A DNA stretch of 12,903 nucleotides, taken from positions 1 to 12,903 of the forward strand of contig JASLEQ010000363.1 of assembly GCA_030151135.1 (NCBI GenBank), read 5' to 3'. The notes beneath the pieces were generated by a model. It did no database searches. It worked only from the letters and a program-made list of their open reading frames with translations, and was not told the origin of the DNA. Of the stretch, positions 5,210 through 12,903 are shown piece by piece; the first letter of the stretch is position 1, and each line of letters opens with the position of its first letter. Source of the DNA: Candidatus Sulfotelmatobacter sp. Its GTDB lineage: Bacteria > Acidobacteriota > Terriglobia > Terriglobales > SbA1. A program made the translations under genes and the position numbers.

Positions 5210-7000
5210 ATGGGGCACACCAAAGCACCTTCGGTCGAGATGGAATTGGATTTGGGGCGTTATGAACTACGCCGCTCAGGTTCCCGCATCAAGCTGGAAC
5301 GAAAGCCCATGGAACTGCTCATCCTGCTCGCAGCCCGTCGTGAGCACCTCGTTTCCCGTGACGAGATCGCGCGCAAACTCTGGCCTTCAGATCTCTTCAT
5401 CGACATCGAAAAAAATCTTAACAACATCGTTCGCAAGCTGCGCAGCGCCTTGCGGGACAATGCCGATCGCCCGCGTTATCTCGAGACCGTCGTTGGTAAA
5501 GGATATCGCTTTGTTGGCCCTCTCACGGTCATCGGCAGCGAGTCTGCCCGCTCCTCTGGACTTCTGTCACGCGACCACACCTCCCTCGATCCATCGGAAC
5601 ATTGTTCCATTGCGGTGCTTCCACTCGTGCTCGCAGGCAAGGCGGCCGATGATCAAGGGATATGTTTCGGCTTTGCCGATGCGCTGGCCGCGCGCCTCGG
5701 AAACCTTCGAGGACTCAGCGTTCTGCCTGTCTCGGCCGCTCTTACACAGCCGGCGGATTCGTCGGTCCAGGAATTTGCTGCGCGCCTCGGCGTGCGCTTC
5801 GTAGTATATGGCGCCATCCAGATCTCCAAGAACCAATGGCGGCTCTCACTGCAAATGTTGGATGCCCACTCGCAACGGATCCCGTTTTCCAGAAAATGCG
5901 ACCTTCATCTCCCCCACCTTCCTGCACTCGAGGCCGAGATCGCTGCACAGATTGCCGCCGCCCTGAATCGGACGCTTCCGTCAGGCGCCGCCGAAAGGCC
6001 TTCCCGCTATAGCCGCGATCCTTTGGCCTACGCGGAATTTGTTCGCGGATATCGCATCACGTCCTCGGCAGATGCGTCCATCATGGATCGTGCCGCCGAA
6101 CATCTGTCGAATGCCGTGAGGCTGGATCCAGCCTTTGCGCTTGCCCATGCGACTCTTTCCTTCGCATGTGCGACGCGTCATTTTGAGTTTGATCCCGCAA
6201 ACCTTTGGCTCGAAAAGGCCGAATTCCACTGCCGCCGTTCCCTCGAACTCGAACCCAACCTCGCAGAAGCTCACGTCGCTCGCGCATTTCTTGTTTGGGG
6301 GCCATCCAAGAACTTCCAGCATCTCGAAGCCATTGCAGGCCTCAAGCGTGCCTTGGCGTTGCAGAGCAATCTTCCACATGCCTACAACCGGCTTGGAACC
6401 GTCCTGGCTCATATCGGCTTGCTTGATCACGCCCGTGACATGTTTGAGCGCGGACGCCCGTTTCAGCCCCGCAACGCGGTCAGCCCCAGCATTGTCCAGG
6501 TCTATGTCTGGGACCTGCAACTCGACCTCGCTCGCCGGCAGATTGCACTCTGGCGAACCGAAAGTCCCTCCAACAAGTACCCGATCTACTTCGCGCCTTT
6601 CCCGGCAATGCTGACTGGAGATTGGGACGAAGCCGCTCCTCTTGTGGACGAGGCTGTACGCCTCAGTCCTAATGATCCCCTCGTCGTGAGTCTTCAGGGA
6701 TTGCTTTTCGCCTCAATAGGTCAGAACGAGAAAGCCCAGGCCTGCGTCACCAAGGCTTGTTCTAACCCGAAATCCTTCGGCCATGCCCATCACACCTACT
6801 ACCAGATCGCGGGAACCATGGCTTTGACTGGAGATCGCGAAACCGCTTTTGAATGGCTTGAACGTAGTGTCTCGACCGGATTCGCTTGCTGGCCCTTCTT
6901 TCTGAAAGACCCTAGCCTCGCACCATTGCGGTCAATGCCCGAGTTTGAGCGCCTCATCAGCTCACTGCAGGCGAAATATCCTGATCACTTGGCGCGGTGA
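5210..7000 (+). CDS. OmpR-type winged-helix regulator with TolB/FlgO-like and TPR domains (CadC-like, no membrane segment)
   Basis: 596 residues. Residues 12-103 are a Trans_reg_C (PhoB/OmpR) DNA-binding domain: MELLILLAARREHLVSRDEI, LWP, the recognition-helix region EKNLNNIVRKLRSALRD (67-83) and the wing YLETVVGKGYRFVG (90-103). Residues 133 to about 250 (SIAVLPL..., RLGVRFVVYGAI, WRLSLQMLDA) resemble the TolB-like/FlgO fold often linked to such regulators. From about 275 to the end are TPR-like helical repeats such as AVRLDPAFALAHATLSFA and SLELEPNLAEAHVARA. No receiver domain and no transmembrane helix is seen, unlike CadC, so it should be cytosolic and sense through protein or ligand contacts. 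ATG 5210 has no good ribosome site, but the domain starts directly after it. Possible targets are the divergent cupin gene and itself. Confidence 0.88.
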   Translation: MGHTKAPSVEMELDLGRYELRRSGSRIKLERKPMELLILLAARREHLVSRDEIARKLWPSDLFIDIEKNLNNIVRKLRSALRDNADRPRYLETVVGKGYRFVGPLTVIGSESARSSGLLSRDHTSLDPSEHCSIAVLPLVLAGKAADDQGICFGFADALAARLGNLRGLSVLPVSAALTQPADSSVQEFAARLGVRFVVYGAIQISKNQWRLSLQMLDAHSQRIPFSRKCDLHLPHLPALEAEIAAQIAAALNRTLPSGAAERPSRYSRDPLAYAEFVRGYRITSSADASIMDRAAEHLSNAVRLDPAFALAHATLSFACATRHFEFDPANLWLEKAEFHCRRSLELEPNLAEAHVARAFLVWGPSKNFQHLEAIAGLKRALALQSNLPHAYNRLGTVLAHIGLLDHARDMFERGRPFQPRNAVSPSIVQVYVWDLQLDLARRQIALWRTESPSNKYPIYFAPFPAMLTGDWDEAAPLVDEAVRLSPNDPLVVSLQGLLFASIGQNEKAQACVTKACSNPKSFGHAHHTYYQIAGTMALTGDRETAFEWLERSVSTGFACWPFFLKDPSLAPLRSMPEFERLISSLQAKYPDHLAR

Positions 7001-7037
7001 ATGCGCGCGGAACAGTGCCGCCGCCCATCAGAAATTT

Positions 7038-7096
7038 GTCATGTTCAGCGGAAAAAGGGCCGCAAAGGCGGCCCTGTTCGTAGTCGAAACATCCCT
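7038..7096 (+). repeat. 59-bp junction repeat with GC hairpin, copy 2
   Basis: It differs from copy 1 (4315-4373) at five positions with no gaps. The 8-bp core stem AGGGCCGC (7056-7063)/GCGGCCCT (7068-7075) is intact, with an AAAG loop. Four of the five changes lie outside this core and one is in the loop. It fills most of the 122-bp convergent gap between the winged-helix regulator and the S9 peptidase. Confidence 0.85.
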
Positions 7097-7122
7097 TCTG
7101 GAGACGCTGCACTTCGGCCCGG

Positions 7123-9075
7123 CTAACTCCCCGACTTTCCAAACCACTCGTCAAACCACTCCAGCGAGCGCAAAAAGTAGTCGTGCCAATCCGCGGCCTT
7201 CACGAACACATGCCCTTCGTTCGGATAGACCACAAATTTCACCGGCACATGCAAATCCTTGAGCGCATGCCACCACTCGATCGATTGCTCGACCGGAACC
7301 TCGCCATCACGATCGCCAACCATGATCAGCGTGGGCGTCTTGACGTTCTTCACGAAGTGCATCGGATCGCTCTTCGCATACACCGCCGGATCGTCATACA
7401 CGGACGCTCCAAAGAACGGAATCATCCATTCATCAATATCGTTCACGCCGTAATAGCTCAGCCAGTCAGACAATCCTGCCCCAGCCACGGCCGCAGCGAA
7501 ACGATGCGTCTGCGTCTCCGCCCACATCGTCATATATCCGCCATAGCTGTGTCCGCGAATCCCCAGCTTGTGCTCGTCGATCGGATACTGCTTCGCAATC
7601 GCATCGATCCCGGCCATGATGTCGCGGAAATCTCCGCCGCCGAAATCTTTTACATTCGCCTGCGTGAACGCCTCGCCCTGCCCATAACTCCCGCGCGGAT
7701 TCGGGCAGAACGCAAAATATCCCATCGCCGATTCCGCACCCATCGTCATCGTGTCCCACCTTGCCTCGCATGCTGATGACGGGCCACCATGCACATTCAC
7801 CACCAGCGGATATGTTTTCTTCGCATCGTAGTTGACCGGCAGCATCAACCACCCTTCCACGTGGAAGGTCCCGTTCGTCCAATGAAAGTTAACCGCCTCG
7901 CCCCAGGCGGGTTTTACGTCCTGGTTGAATTCGCTGAGCTGTTCCCATTTTCCGATCGGCCCGGCCCACAGTTCTGGAGGCGTTTTCGGGGACTGCCGCA
8001 CTACTGCGGAGACTGCTCCATCGCGAGACACGGCCTCTGCAATCGAACGGACTGCGCTCACCGATTCCTCGCCTGACCAGATATGCTGCACCGCTCCCGA
8101 TGTCGTCACGCTCCCGATGCCGGCCTTTCCATCGATGTTCTCGCCAAACAGGATGCGATCGGCCGACGTCCACACCAGGCTCGCCGGAGAACTTGCGATC
8201 TTTGGAGTGAGATCCCGGATCCCGCCTCCCGCCAGCGAAAGCGCATAGATCTCCCCGCCCACCGACCCTTCATCGCTCATCAATCCTCCGATGAACGCGA
8301 TGTGCTTTCCGTCCGGCGAAACATGTGGCTCCGCGATCTGCATTTTCGGTGCGTAGATATCATGCATCTCGTGCGATTGTCCATCGATGTGGAACAGGTG
8401 CGCCACATACCAGTTCGCATCGCCCGCGCCGTGCGCGGCGATCGCCGCCCAACCACTGCTGTCGGGCATCCAGTCGTACTCATACACGTACATATCCGGA
8501 CGCGTAATCGCAGCCAGCGTATTCGTACCAAGATCGACCGTATACAAACGCTGCTCGTACGCCTGATCGTCAACGACGCCGGACAGCGGCAGCATCGGCT
8601 GCAAAGGTCCCGCAGCCCGCGGCAGTCCCTCGGTAAACAGCACCCCCAACTTCGTCCCATCGGGGGAAAATGTCGGAAGCGCCGCATAGCCCTTCAACTC
8701 GGCGCGTTTCGTGGTGTGCCCGTCATCGATCGTTGCCGTCCACAGCTGTGCGGCGGGAACTTCCCCCGGCAGGTCCGCCAGAAACACAACTTGCTTCGAG
8801 TCCGCAGACCATGCCACATCCCGCACCGGCAGCTTGCCCTCGATGGAGATCACCTGCGATGGACCGTTTTGTGAAGGAATCAACGATAGTTCGCCGTTGA
8901 AGATGTAAGCGACCTGGTATCCGTTAGGGGAGATTGCGACTTGCTGGATGTTCTTTGCGTGCGGCATCGAATCCAGCACCTCCGCCGCGCGCGACGAGTT
9001 TTCACCGTGAGCACGAATCGAGACGACGCTGCACATCGCAAGCGCTGCCAACGTGCGCAAGAAATAAGAACTCAT
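7123..9075 (-). CDS. Exported S9-family prolyl oligopeptidase-type peptidase
   Basis: 650 residues from ATG 9075, with AGGGGA 8 nt upstream. An N-terminal signal peptide (about 1-23) is followed by a WD40-like/TolB beta-propeller with repeated 'SPDG' blades (VAISPNG, PTFSPDGTKL, PHVSPDGKHIAF) up to about 390. The C-terminal alpha/beta-hydrolase domain has the oxyanion motif NVHGGP (427-432), nucleophile Ser510 in GHSYGG, Asp590 in GDRDGEVP and His622 in NEGHVF, so the catalytic triad is complete. This architecture matches dipeptidyl- or acylaminoacyl-peptidases (S9B/S9C), which cleave short peptides that enter the propeller. The likely site of action is the periplasm, in peptide scavenging. 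It lies 52 nt downstream of fabI on the same strand and may be cotranscribed, without an obvious functional link. Confidence 0.93.
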   Translation of the reverse strand: MSSYFLRTLAALAMCSVVSIRAHGENSSRAAEVLDSMPHAKNIQQVAISPNGYQVAYIFNGELSLIPSQNGPSQVISIEGKLPVRDVAWSADSKQVVFLADLPGEVPAAQLWTATIDDGHTTKRAELKGYAALPTFSPDGTKLGVLFTEGLPRAAGPLQPMLPLSGVVDDQAYEQRLYTVDLGTNTLAAITRPDMYVYEYDWMPDSSGWAAIAAHGAGDANWYVAHLFHIDGQSHEMHDIYAPKMQIAEPHVSPDGKHIAFIGGLMSDEGSVGGEIYALSLAGGGIRDLTPKIASSPASLVWTSADRILFGENIDGKAGIGSVTTSGAVQHIWSGEESVSAVRSIAEAVSRDGAVSAVVRQSPKTPPELWAGPIGKWEQLSEFNQDVKPAWGEAVNFHWTNGTFHVEGWLMLPVNYDAKKTYPLVVNVHGGPSSACEARWDTMTMGAESAMGYFAFCPNPRGSYGQGEAFTQANVKDFGGGDFRDIMAGIDAIAKQYPIDEHKLGIRGHSYGGYMTMWAETQTHRFAAAVAGAGLSDWLSYYGVNDIDEWMIPFFGASVYDDPAVYAKSDPMHFVKNVKTPTLIMVGDRDGEVPVEQSIEWWHALKDLHVPVKFVVYPNEGHVFVKAADWHDYFLRSLEWFDEWFGKSGS

Positions 9076-9102
9076 AGATTCTGTCCCCTGAGGCGAGCGT
9101 GA

Positions 9103-9131
9103 CTGAAAACTAGCACCGGACCGCTTTTCAG
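9103..9131 (-). repeat. Bulged dyad overlapping the fabI stop codon
   Basis: CTGAAAA (9103-9109) and TTTTCAG (9125-9131) are reverse complements, extended inward by a GC pair after a 3-nt bulge; the loop is about 8 nt. It overlaps the fabI TGA (9128-9130). On the minus-strand RNA the T's lie in the stem, so it is at best an attenuator-like element between fabI and the peptidase. Confidence 0.3.
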
Positions 9132-9898
9132 AACCCCATGATGTTGTAGCCGCAATCCACGTAGATCACTTCGCCGGTAATTCCGCTGCTGGCGTCCGAC
9201 GCAAGAAACACCCCGGTGCGCCCGACTTCTTCAATTTCCACCCGGCGCCCCAGCGGTGCGCGCTCCTCGTGCTCGCGCATCATGTCTCCAAAGCCCGCAA
9301 TGCCCCGCGCAGCCAGCGTCTTGATCGGCCCCGCAGAAATCGCATTCACCCGGATCTTGTCTTTCCCCAGTTCATACGCAAGATAACGCACCGAGCACTC
9401 CAGCCCGGCCTTCGCGACCGCCATCACGTTGTATCGGGGAACGACTTTTTCCGACGCGTAATAGGTCATCGTCAGTATCGATCCGCCCTCGGTCATCAGC
9501 GGAGCCGCGGCGCGCGCCACGGCGATCAGCGAATACACACTCACGTCCAACGCGACCCGGAAACCCTCGCGCGATGTGTTTACGAAACTGCCTTTAAGTT
9601 CGTCCGCCGGCGCGAACGCTACGGAATGCACCAGGGTATGCAGCTTGCCGTATTTCGCCTTCAACTGCTCAAAGAGCTTGGCGATCTCGTCATCGCGGCT
9701 CACGTCGCACATGTATCCCTGGGCGCCCGGCATGGCCTCGATCAGTTCCTTGGCCTCGGCCTCAAGTCGCTCGTTCTGATACGTGATTGCCAGGTTCATC
9801 CCGGCCGCGTGCAATCCTTGCGCAATCGACCAGGCGATCGACCGCTTGTTGGCCACCCCAAACACCACTGCGTTCTTGCCCTTTAGATCAGCGGACAT
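9128..9898 (-). CDS. fabI: Enoyl-[acyl-carrier-protein] reductase (NADH)
   Basis: 256 residues from ATG 9898; AAGGAG (9903-9908) lies 4 nt upstream. It is an atypical short-chain dehydrogenase of the FabI type: GVANKRSIAW at 14-23 replaces the usual GxxxGxG, CDVS (64-67) contacts adenine, HSVAFAP (91-97) follows, then the catalytic Y146, Y156 and K163 with the FabI spacing Y-x6-K (YNVMAVAK), and SAGPIKTLAA for the substrate loop. It reduces trans-2-enoyl-ACP in the last step of each fatty-acid elongation cycle in the cytoplasm. The residue matching E. coli Gly93 is Ala94, which is also found in Gram-positive FabI. It is not clustered with other fab genes. Length and all key residues are normal. 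Confidence 0.97.
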   Translation of the reverse strand: MSADLKGKNAVVFGVANKRSIAWSIAQGLHAAGMNLAITYQNERLEAEAKELIEAMPGAQGYMCDVSRDDEIAKLFEQLKAKYGKLHTLVHSVAFAPADELKGSFVNTSREGFRVALDVSVYSLIAVARAAAPLMTEGGSILTMTYYASEKVVPRYNVMAVAKAGLECSVRYLAYELGKDKIRVNAISAGPIKTLAARGIAGFGDMMREHEERAPLGRRVEIEEVGRTGVFLASDASSGITGEVIYVDCGYNIMGF

Positions 9899-10247
9899 AA
9901 CTCTCCTTGCAAAGTGAAAAGGATACCAGACGTGGATTTACCGCAGACCCACACAGAACCCCTGCTGTGACGTTTCTTCTCCGGAAACACGAAAGCGCGA
10001 CCCTTGGCCGCGCCACGTCACTTTCTACTCTCTATTTCCAGAATAGCAAATTCGGAAGGGTAAACCGGCAAGACTCCGCCCAATTATATTTCGACCGCTT
10101 TCATCGACTTACATCGATTCGTGTAATTTCTGCCTATTGACAAGATTTCCCGCAATGCGAGAATGCGAGCCTTTTTCTCCGCGCCCTCTGCGGATCTTCT
10201 TGGCGCCCTCAGCGTTCCAAGCTTTTGCTTTTTCCTAAAACTCAGCA
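9899..10247. other. 349-bp gap upstream of fabI and downstream of the MFS gene
   Basis: The part next to fabI should hold its promoter; TATCCT on the minus strand (rc of 9925-9930) is a possible -10, without a clear -35. A 77-codon plus-strand frame at 9907-10140 has no ribosome site or recognisable product, and I do not accept it. The tandem ATGCGAG-A-ATGCGAG at 10155-10169 and repeat copy B (10177-10226) fill the MFS-proximal part. No tRNA or riboswitch is apparent. Confidence 0.5.
10177..10226 (+). repeat. CTCTGCGG/AAGCTTTT intergenic repeat, copy B
   Basis: It aligns with 1053-1103 over its whole length at roughly 80 % with one gap. It shares CCTCTGCGG, TTCTT, GCGC and the AAGCTTTT end, and has the same orientation. 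As at copy A, it starts close to the 3' end of a minus-strand gene (the MFS gene stops at 10248). Confidence 0.6.
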
Positions 10248-11498
10248 TCAATCAGCAGCCATTTCCTCCTGAACCGTCTCCCCAACAGGCCAGCTAGCCG
10301 CCACAAATGACAGGCCATACACGCAGGCAAGGATCGCAAATGCCACCACCAGGCTTACCTTCTGCGCGACGGCTCCCACGCAAATCGCCAGCACCAACTG
10401 CAGAAACGTCCCGAAGAAATAGAACGTGTTCTGCACTCGCCCCATCAGGTGCTTCGGCACCATCTCCATCAGGTTCGTGTTCATGGCGACTCCGCCCACG
10501 CCTCGCGCCGAGCCCATCGCGAAGTACGTAAGGATCGCCAAAACGAGCAACCCTGAAATTGGAGCGAAAGCCATGCACACTGACAGCATCGCCATCGAGA
10601 ATGCAATCACGCGCCGCCCCCCGATCCACGAAATCATCTGTGGCGCATACAGGGCGCTGACGAACGCTCCAGTGCCCCATCCTGCGTTCAGCCAGCCATA
10701 TCCTTTTGCGCCGGCGTGGAAGACGCGGTCACTCAATGATGGCGTAACCACCACTCCGGTCACCATCGCGCCCAGGAACAGCGCCCAGCTGATTCCCAGC
10801 AGGATCACCGCGCGATGGTCCCGCAAGAAAAGTAAGCCATCCCGCATATCTCGCCAAAAACGCTGGAACTGGCTCTCCGCCGCAATAATGTCCTTGTGCA
10901 GTTCTTCTGGGCGAATCACCACGTGATGGCCCTTGCGGACGTACAGGTAACACAAGAACGAGATCACGTAGGTCGACACATCGAGCGTCAAGACGCCGCC
11001 CAATCCAATGTGATCGTAGATGAACCCGACAATGGCTCCCGCAATCAGAAATCCGCCTTGCACGCCGGCAAGCAGAAAAGTATTCGACTGCACAAACTGT
11101 CCTTCGGGAGTCAGTTCCTGGATCAGCGCCGTGATGGTTGGCCAGAACATCCAGAAGCCCGCGGCCACCAGCGTGTTCATCAGGTACAACTGCCATACCT
11201 GCACACGCCCTCGAAACGCCAGGACTGCCACAATCACAATGATGACCGCGCGAGTCGCGTCCAGCCACATCACCAGCCGCCGCCGGTCCTCACGATCGAT
11301 GACCACACCGGTGAACGGAAGCATGAGCATGGCGGGAATCGTCTGAAGCACGGCGAATGTGCCCAGCGCCATCTCCGAATGCGTGGCCTTCAGGATGTAC
11401 CAGGCCACCGCGGCCGAGTTCATCCCGCTGCCCACCATGGAGATCACATTGGCGGCAAATACGAATCGCAACGGGCGATTGCCGAAACTGGCACGCAT
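10248..11498 (-). CDS. MFS transporter, DHA3/EntS-like (MFS_3)
   Basis: 416 residues with about 12 hydrophobic segments, the usual MFS length. The loop between helices 2 and 3 carries the MFS motif A variant GVVIDREDRRR (64-74). The opening RPLRFVFAANVISMVGSGMNSAAVAWY and the overall layout match the MFS_3 group, which contains enterobactin exporter EntS and macrolide efflux proteins. It is probably a proton-driven exporter of a small molecule in the inner membrane; the substrate is unknown. A cytoplasmic central loop (about 195-215, HKDIIAAESQFQRFWRDMRDG) separates the two six-helix halves. The start ATG 11498 has only a weak GAGAG ribosome site. It is apparently a singleton, divergent from the TPR gene and separated from fabI by a repeat. 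Confidence 0.9.
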   Translation of the reverse strand: MRASFGNRPLRFVFAANVISMVGSGMNSAAVAWYILKATHSEMALGTFAVLQTIPAMLMLPFTGVVIDREDRRRLVMWLDATRAVIIVIVAVLAFRGRVQVWQLYLMNTLVAAGFWMFWPTITALIQELTPEGQFVQSNTFLLAGVQGGFLIAGAIVGFIYDHIGLGGVLTLDVSTYVISFLCYLYVRKGHHVVIRPEELHKDIIAAESQFQRFWRDMRDGLLFLRDHRAVILLGISWALFLGAMVTGVVVTPSLSDRVFHAGAKGYGWLNAGWGTGAFVSALYAPQMISWIGGRRVIAFSMAMLSVCMAFAPISGLLVLAILTYFAMGSARGVGGVAMNTNLMEMVPKHLMGRVQNTFYFFGTFLQLVLAICVGAVAQKVSLVVAFAILACVYGLSFVAASWPVGETVQEEMAAD

Positions 11499-11521
11499 CT
11501 CTCTACTCTATCGCAATCTCT

Positions 11522-11648
11522 TTTCGCCACAGAGACACAGAGAAATTACATCGCTCGCAGGGGCCTCTTATTCGCAAGCCTCTGGTCAGGTTCCGTTGTC
11601 AGAATTTTCCCTGCCCTTCCCCTGTGTCTCTGTGCCTCTGTGGTGAAA
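11522..11648. repeat. CACAGAGACACAGAG inverted repeat flanking 85 bp
   Basis: The left arm (11522-11542, core CCACAGAGACACAGAG) and the right arm (11628-11648, core CTCTGTGCCTCTGTGG) are inverted copies matching at 19 of 21 positions, 85 nt apart. The enclosed segment has no frame with a plausible product. It occupies the middle of the MFS/TPR divergent gap, so it may lie in both 5' leaders. The arms are themselves short tandem repeats (ACAGAG units). As I recall, this type is widespread between genes in environmental bacteria. Confidence 0.65.
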
Positions 11649-11755
11649 GTGAAAAGCGTTTTTGTGATGCACGCTCTTGCGCGCCGCGCCGTTCAGCGCT
11701 ACGATTCGCCTGCTACTCAGAAGGCAAGTCGTCGCGCATACGCCGGAGGCGGTCT

Positions 11756-12903
11756 ATGAGACAGTGCAAGCGCTTTTTGTTGCTCGCCGTCGTTTTCTGT
11801 TTCGCGTTTCTGCTTTCGCAAGCCTGGGCCCAGGTCGACCACATCACAATTGCCGCTGGAACCGATGAAGACCACGCTCTTCAGTCCATTACCAGTGAGC
11901 AGGACAATGCCAAAAAGATTTCCATGTATCAGGATTTCGTCCAGAAATTTTCGGCGAATCCGCAGGCCGTCGCCTACGGCGACTGGCAACTTGCGCAGAT
12001 CTATCAGGCCAATGGCGACATGGATAAAGCGCTCGACTCCGGGGACAAGGCGCTCACCGCTTCTCCGCACAATCTCGACATCTTGGTTTCCCAGGCCGGC
12101 GTCGCGCAGCAGGCGAAGAACAATATCAAGCTGATGGACTACGCAGCCAAGGGCGGCGAAGTTTGTCATTCCATCGCGAAGCAGCCCAAGCCGGAAGGCA
12201 TGAGCGACGATGACTTCGCGCAAAAAATCAATCAAGACAAGGCATCGGCGCAGAACAACTGCGACTTCCTCGAGAGCACCGGATTCAACGCCATCACCGT
12301 CGAGCAGGATCCCAAGAACCGCATGACGGAGATTGAGCAATACACCACCGCCTTCCCGGATTCCAAGTTCAGCGACCAGGTTTCCAATTACGCGATGTAC
12401 ACGCTTGGCCCGGGGCAGTTGAACGACCAGGTGCGCCTCGTCTCATTCGGCGAAAAGACTCTCGCGCGCGATCCCAATTCGCTGCCCGCGTTGCTTCTTC
12501 TCTCGAGCTACTATAGCGACGACAAGAAACCCGGCAGCGCAGCGAAGGCGATTTCGTACGCGCAGAAAGCCATCGAAGTCGCGAAGCCTGACGCCCCGGA
12601 CGCCGACAAGTCCCGCAGAGTGGCAGCCGGCGCCGCTCACAACACAATTGGATGGGCCTATTTAAACCAGGACAAGCTGTCGTCGGCCGTTCCTGAACTC
12701 AAATCTGCATCCTCCCTGCTCAAAGGCCAGGACGATCAGCAGTACGCCCGCGCGCTCTACGGACTGGGTTTTGCCTATGGCAAGATGAACAAGCTGACGG
12801 AAGCCCGCGAAGTGCTCACCGAAGCGGTCAAGATCCAGGGCCCACTGCAACCGATGTCGCAGGATCTTCTCGCGAAGGTAAACAGCGCCAGGGCGAAGGG
12901 CCG
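11756..12903 (+). CDS. Secreted tetratricopeptide-repeat protein, 3' end outside window
   Basis: ATG 11756 has GGAGG (11745-11749) 6 nt upstream. The frame stays open to the right edge, with 382 full codons visible. Residues 1-25 (MRQCKRFLLLAVVFCFAFLL, ending AWA) are a Sec signal peptide. The rest is helical and TPR-like: an early unit YGDWQLAQIYQANGDMDKALDSGDKALTASP (about 74-104), a middle unit around residues 225-275 with SYAQKAIEVAKP, and two later ones starting HNTIGWAYLNQDKLSSAVPE and RALYGLGFAYGKMNKLTEAR. The sequence is rich in Gln, Asp and Lys with four Cys. It probably acts as a periplasmic scaffold; no partner or enzymatic domain is seen. The final segment (QDLLAKVNSARAK) looks like a closing helix, so the true end is probably not far off. 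Confidence 0.85.
   Translation, partial: MRQCKRFLLLAVVFCFAFLLSQAWAQVDHITIAAGTDEDHALQSITSEQDNAKKISMYQDFVQKFSANPQAVAYGDWQLAQIYQANGDMDKALDSGDKALTASPHNLDILVSQAGVAQQAKNNIKLMDYAAKGGEVCHSIAKQPKPEGMSDDDFAQKINQDKASAQNNCDFLESTGFNAITVEQDPKNRMTEIEQYTTAFPDSKFSDQVSNYAMYTLGPGQLNDQVRLVSFGEKTLARDPNSLPALLLLSSYYSDDKKPGSAAKAISYAQKAIEVAKPDAPDADKSRRVAAGAAHNTIGWAYLNQDKLSSAVPELKSASSLLKGQDDQQYARALYGLGFAYGKMNKLTEAREVLTEAVKIQGPLQPMSQDLLAKVNSARAKG

Noticed and set aside
8083..8874. 263-codon plus-strand frame inside the S9 peptidase gene
   Set aside because: It is a shadow frame, rich in Arg/His/Pro, antisense to a peptidase with complete motifs.
9356..9898. Ala at the position of E. coli FabI Gly93 as a sign of triclosan resistance
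   Set aside because: Ala is normal at this site in sensitive Gram-positive FabI proteins, so nothing can be concluded.
9907..10140. 77-codon plus-strand frame between fabI and the MFS gene
   Set aside because: No ribosome site, no recognisable domain, and it overlaps the expected fabI promoter region.
10896..11759. 287-codon plus-strand frame opposite the MFS gene
   Set aside because: It is antisense to a well-supported membrane protein, rich in His/Gln/Arg, and runs through the CACAGAG repeats.
11717..12340. 207-codon minus-strand frame opposite the TPR gene
   Set aside because: The plus-strand frame has a ribosome site, a signal peptide and TPR pattern over 382 codons; this is its mirror.

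Overview
The window looks like chromosomal DNA from a soil-type acidobacterium (Acidobacteriota, Terriglobia/Koribacter-like). This is inferred from moderately GC-rich codon use, a secreted protein of the PVEIPG/AGTY type that I associate with this phylum, a regulator fusing an OmpR-type winged helix to TPRs, an exported S9 peptidase, an exported Gfo/Idh/MocA protein, and abundant short intergenic hairpin repeats. No marker gene fixes the taxon. I see no tRNA, rRNA, CRISPR array, transposase, phage gene or toxin-antitoxin pair.

Layout, left to right. The 3' part of nnr (NAD(P)H-hydrate repair, +) faces an exported Gfo/Idh/MocA oxidoreductase (-). A divergent gap with hairpins leads to a PilZ protein (+) and tsaE (+, t6A tRNA modification). 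Next come a small secreted protein (+), a convergent exported cupin (-), and a divergent winged-helix/TPR regulator (+). That regulator converges on an exported S9 prolyl-oligopeptidase-type peptidase (-), which lies downstream of fabI (-, enoyl-ACP reductase). An MFS transporter (-) follows, and a secreted TPR protein (+) runs off the right edge.

Most genes are singletons in alternating orientation, so there is little operon logic. fabI and the peptidase could share a transcript (52-nt gap). The cupin and the winged-helix regulator share a 147-bp divergent promoter region. It contains a 7-4-7 bp direct repeat (TATATCT-TTTC-TATATCT), the spacing of PhoB/OmpR-type operators, so the regulator may control the cupin and itself. 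nnr and tsaE, neighbours in many bacteria (yjeF-yjeE in E. coli), are here separated by about 2 kb carrying two unrelated genes.

The most striking non-coding pattern is a repeat family of the form GTCAnnnTGA...AGTCGAAnnnTCCC. One copy sits in each of the three convergent gene junctions and nowhere else that I can see. Two copies are 59 bp, match at 54 of 59 positions, and carry a perfect GC hairpin in the middle. A second repeat type (CTCTGCGG/AAGCTTTT, about 51 bp) and a CACAGAGACACAGAG inverted repeat occupy other gaps. I found no convincing new multi-gene system. The repeat/junction pattern and the PhoB-like box are the best leads.
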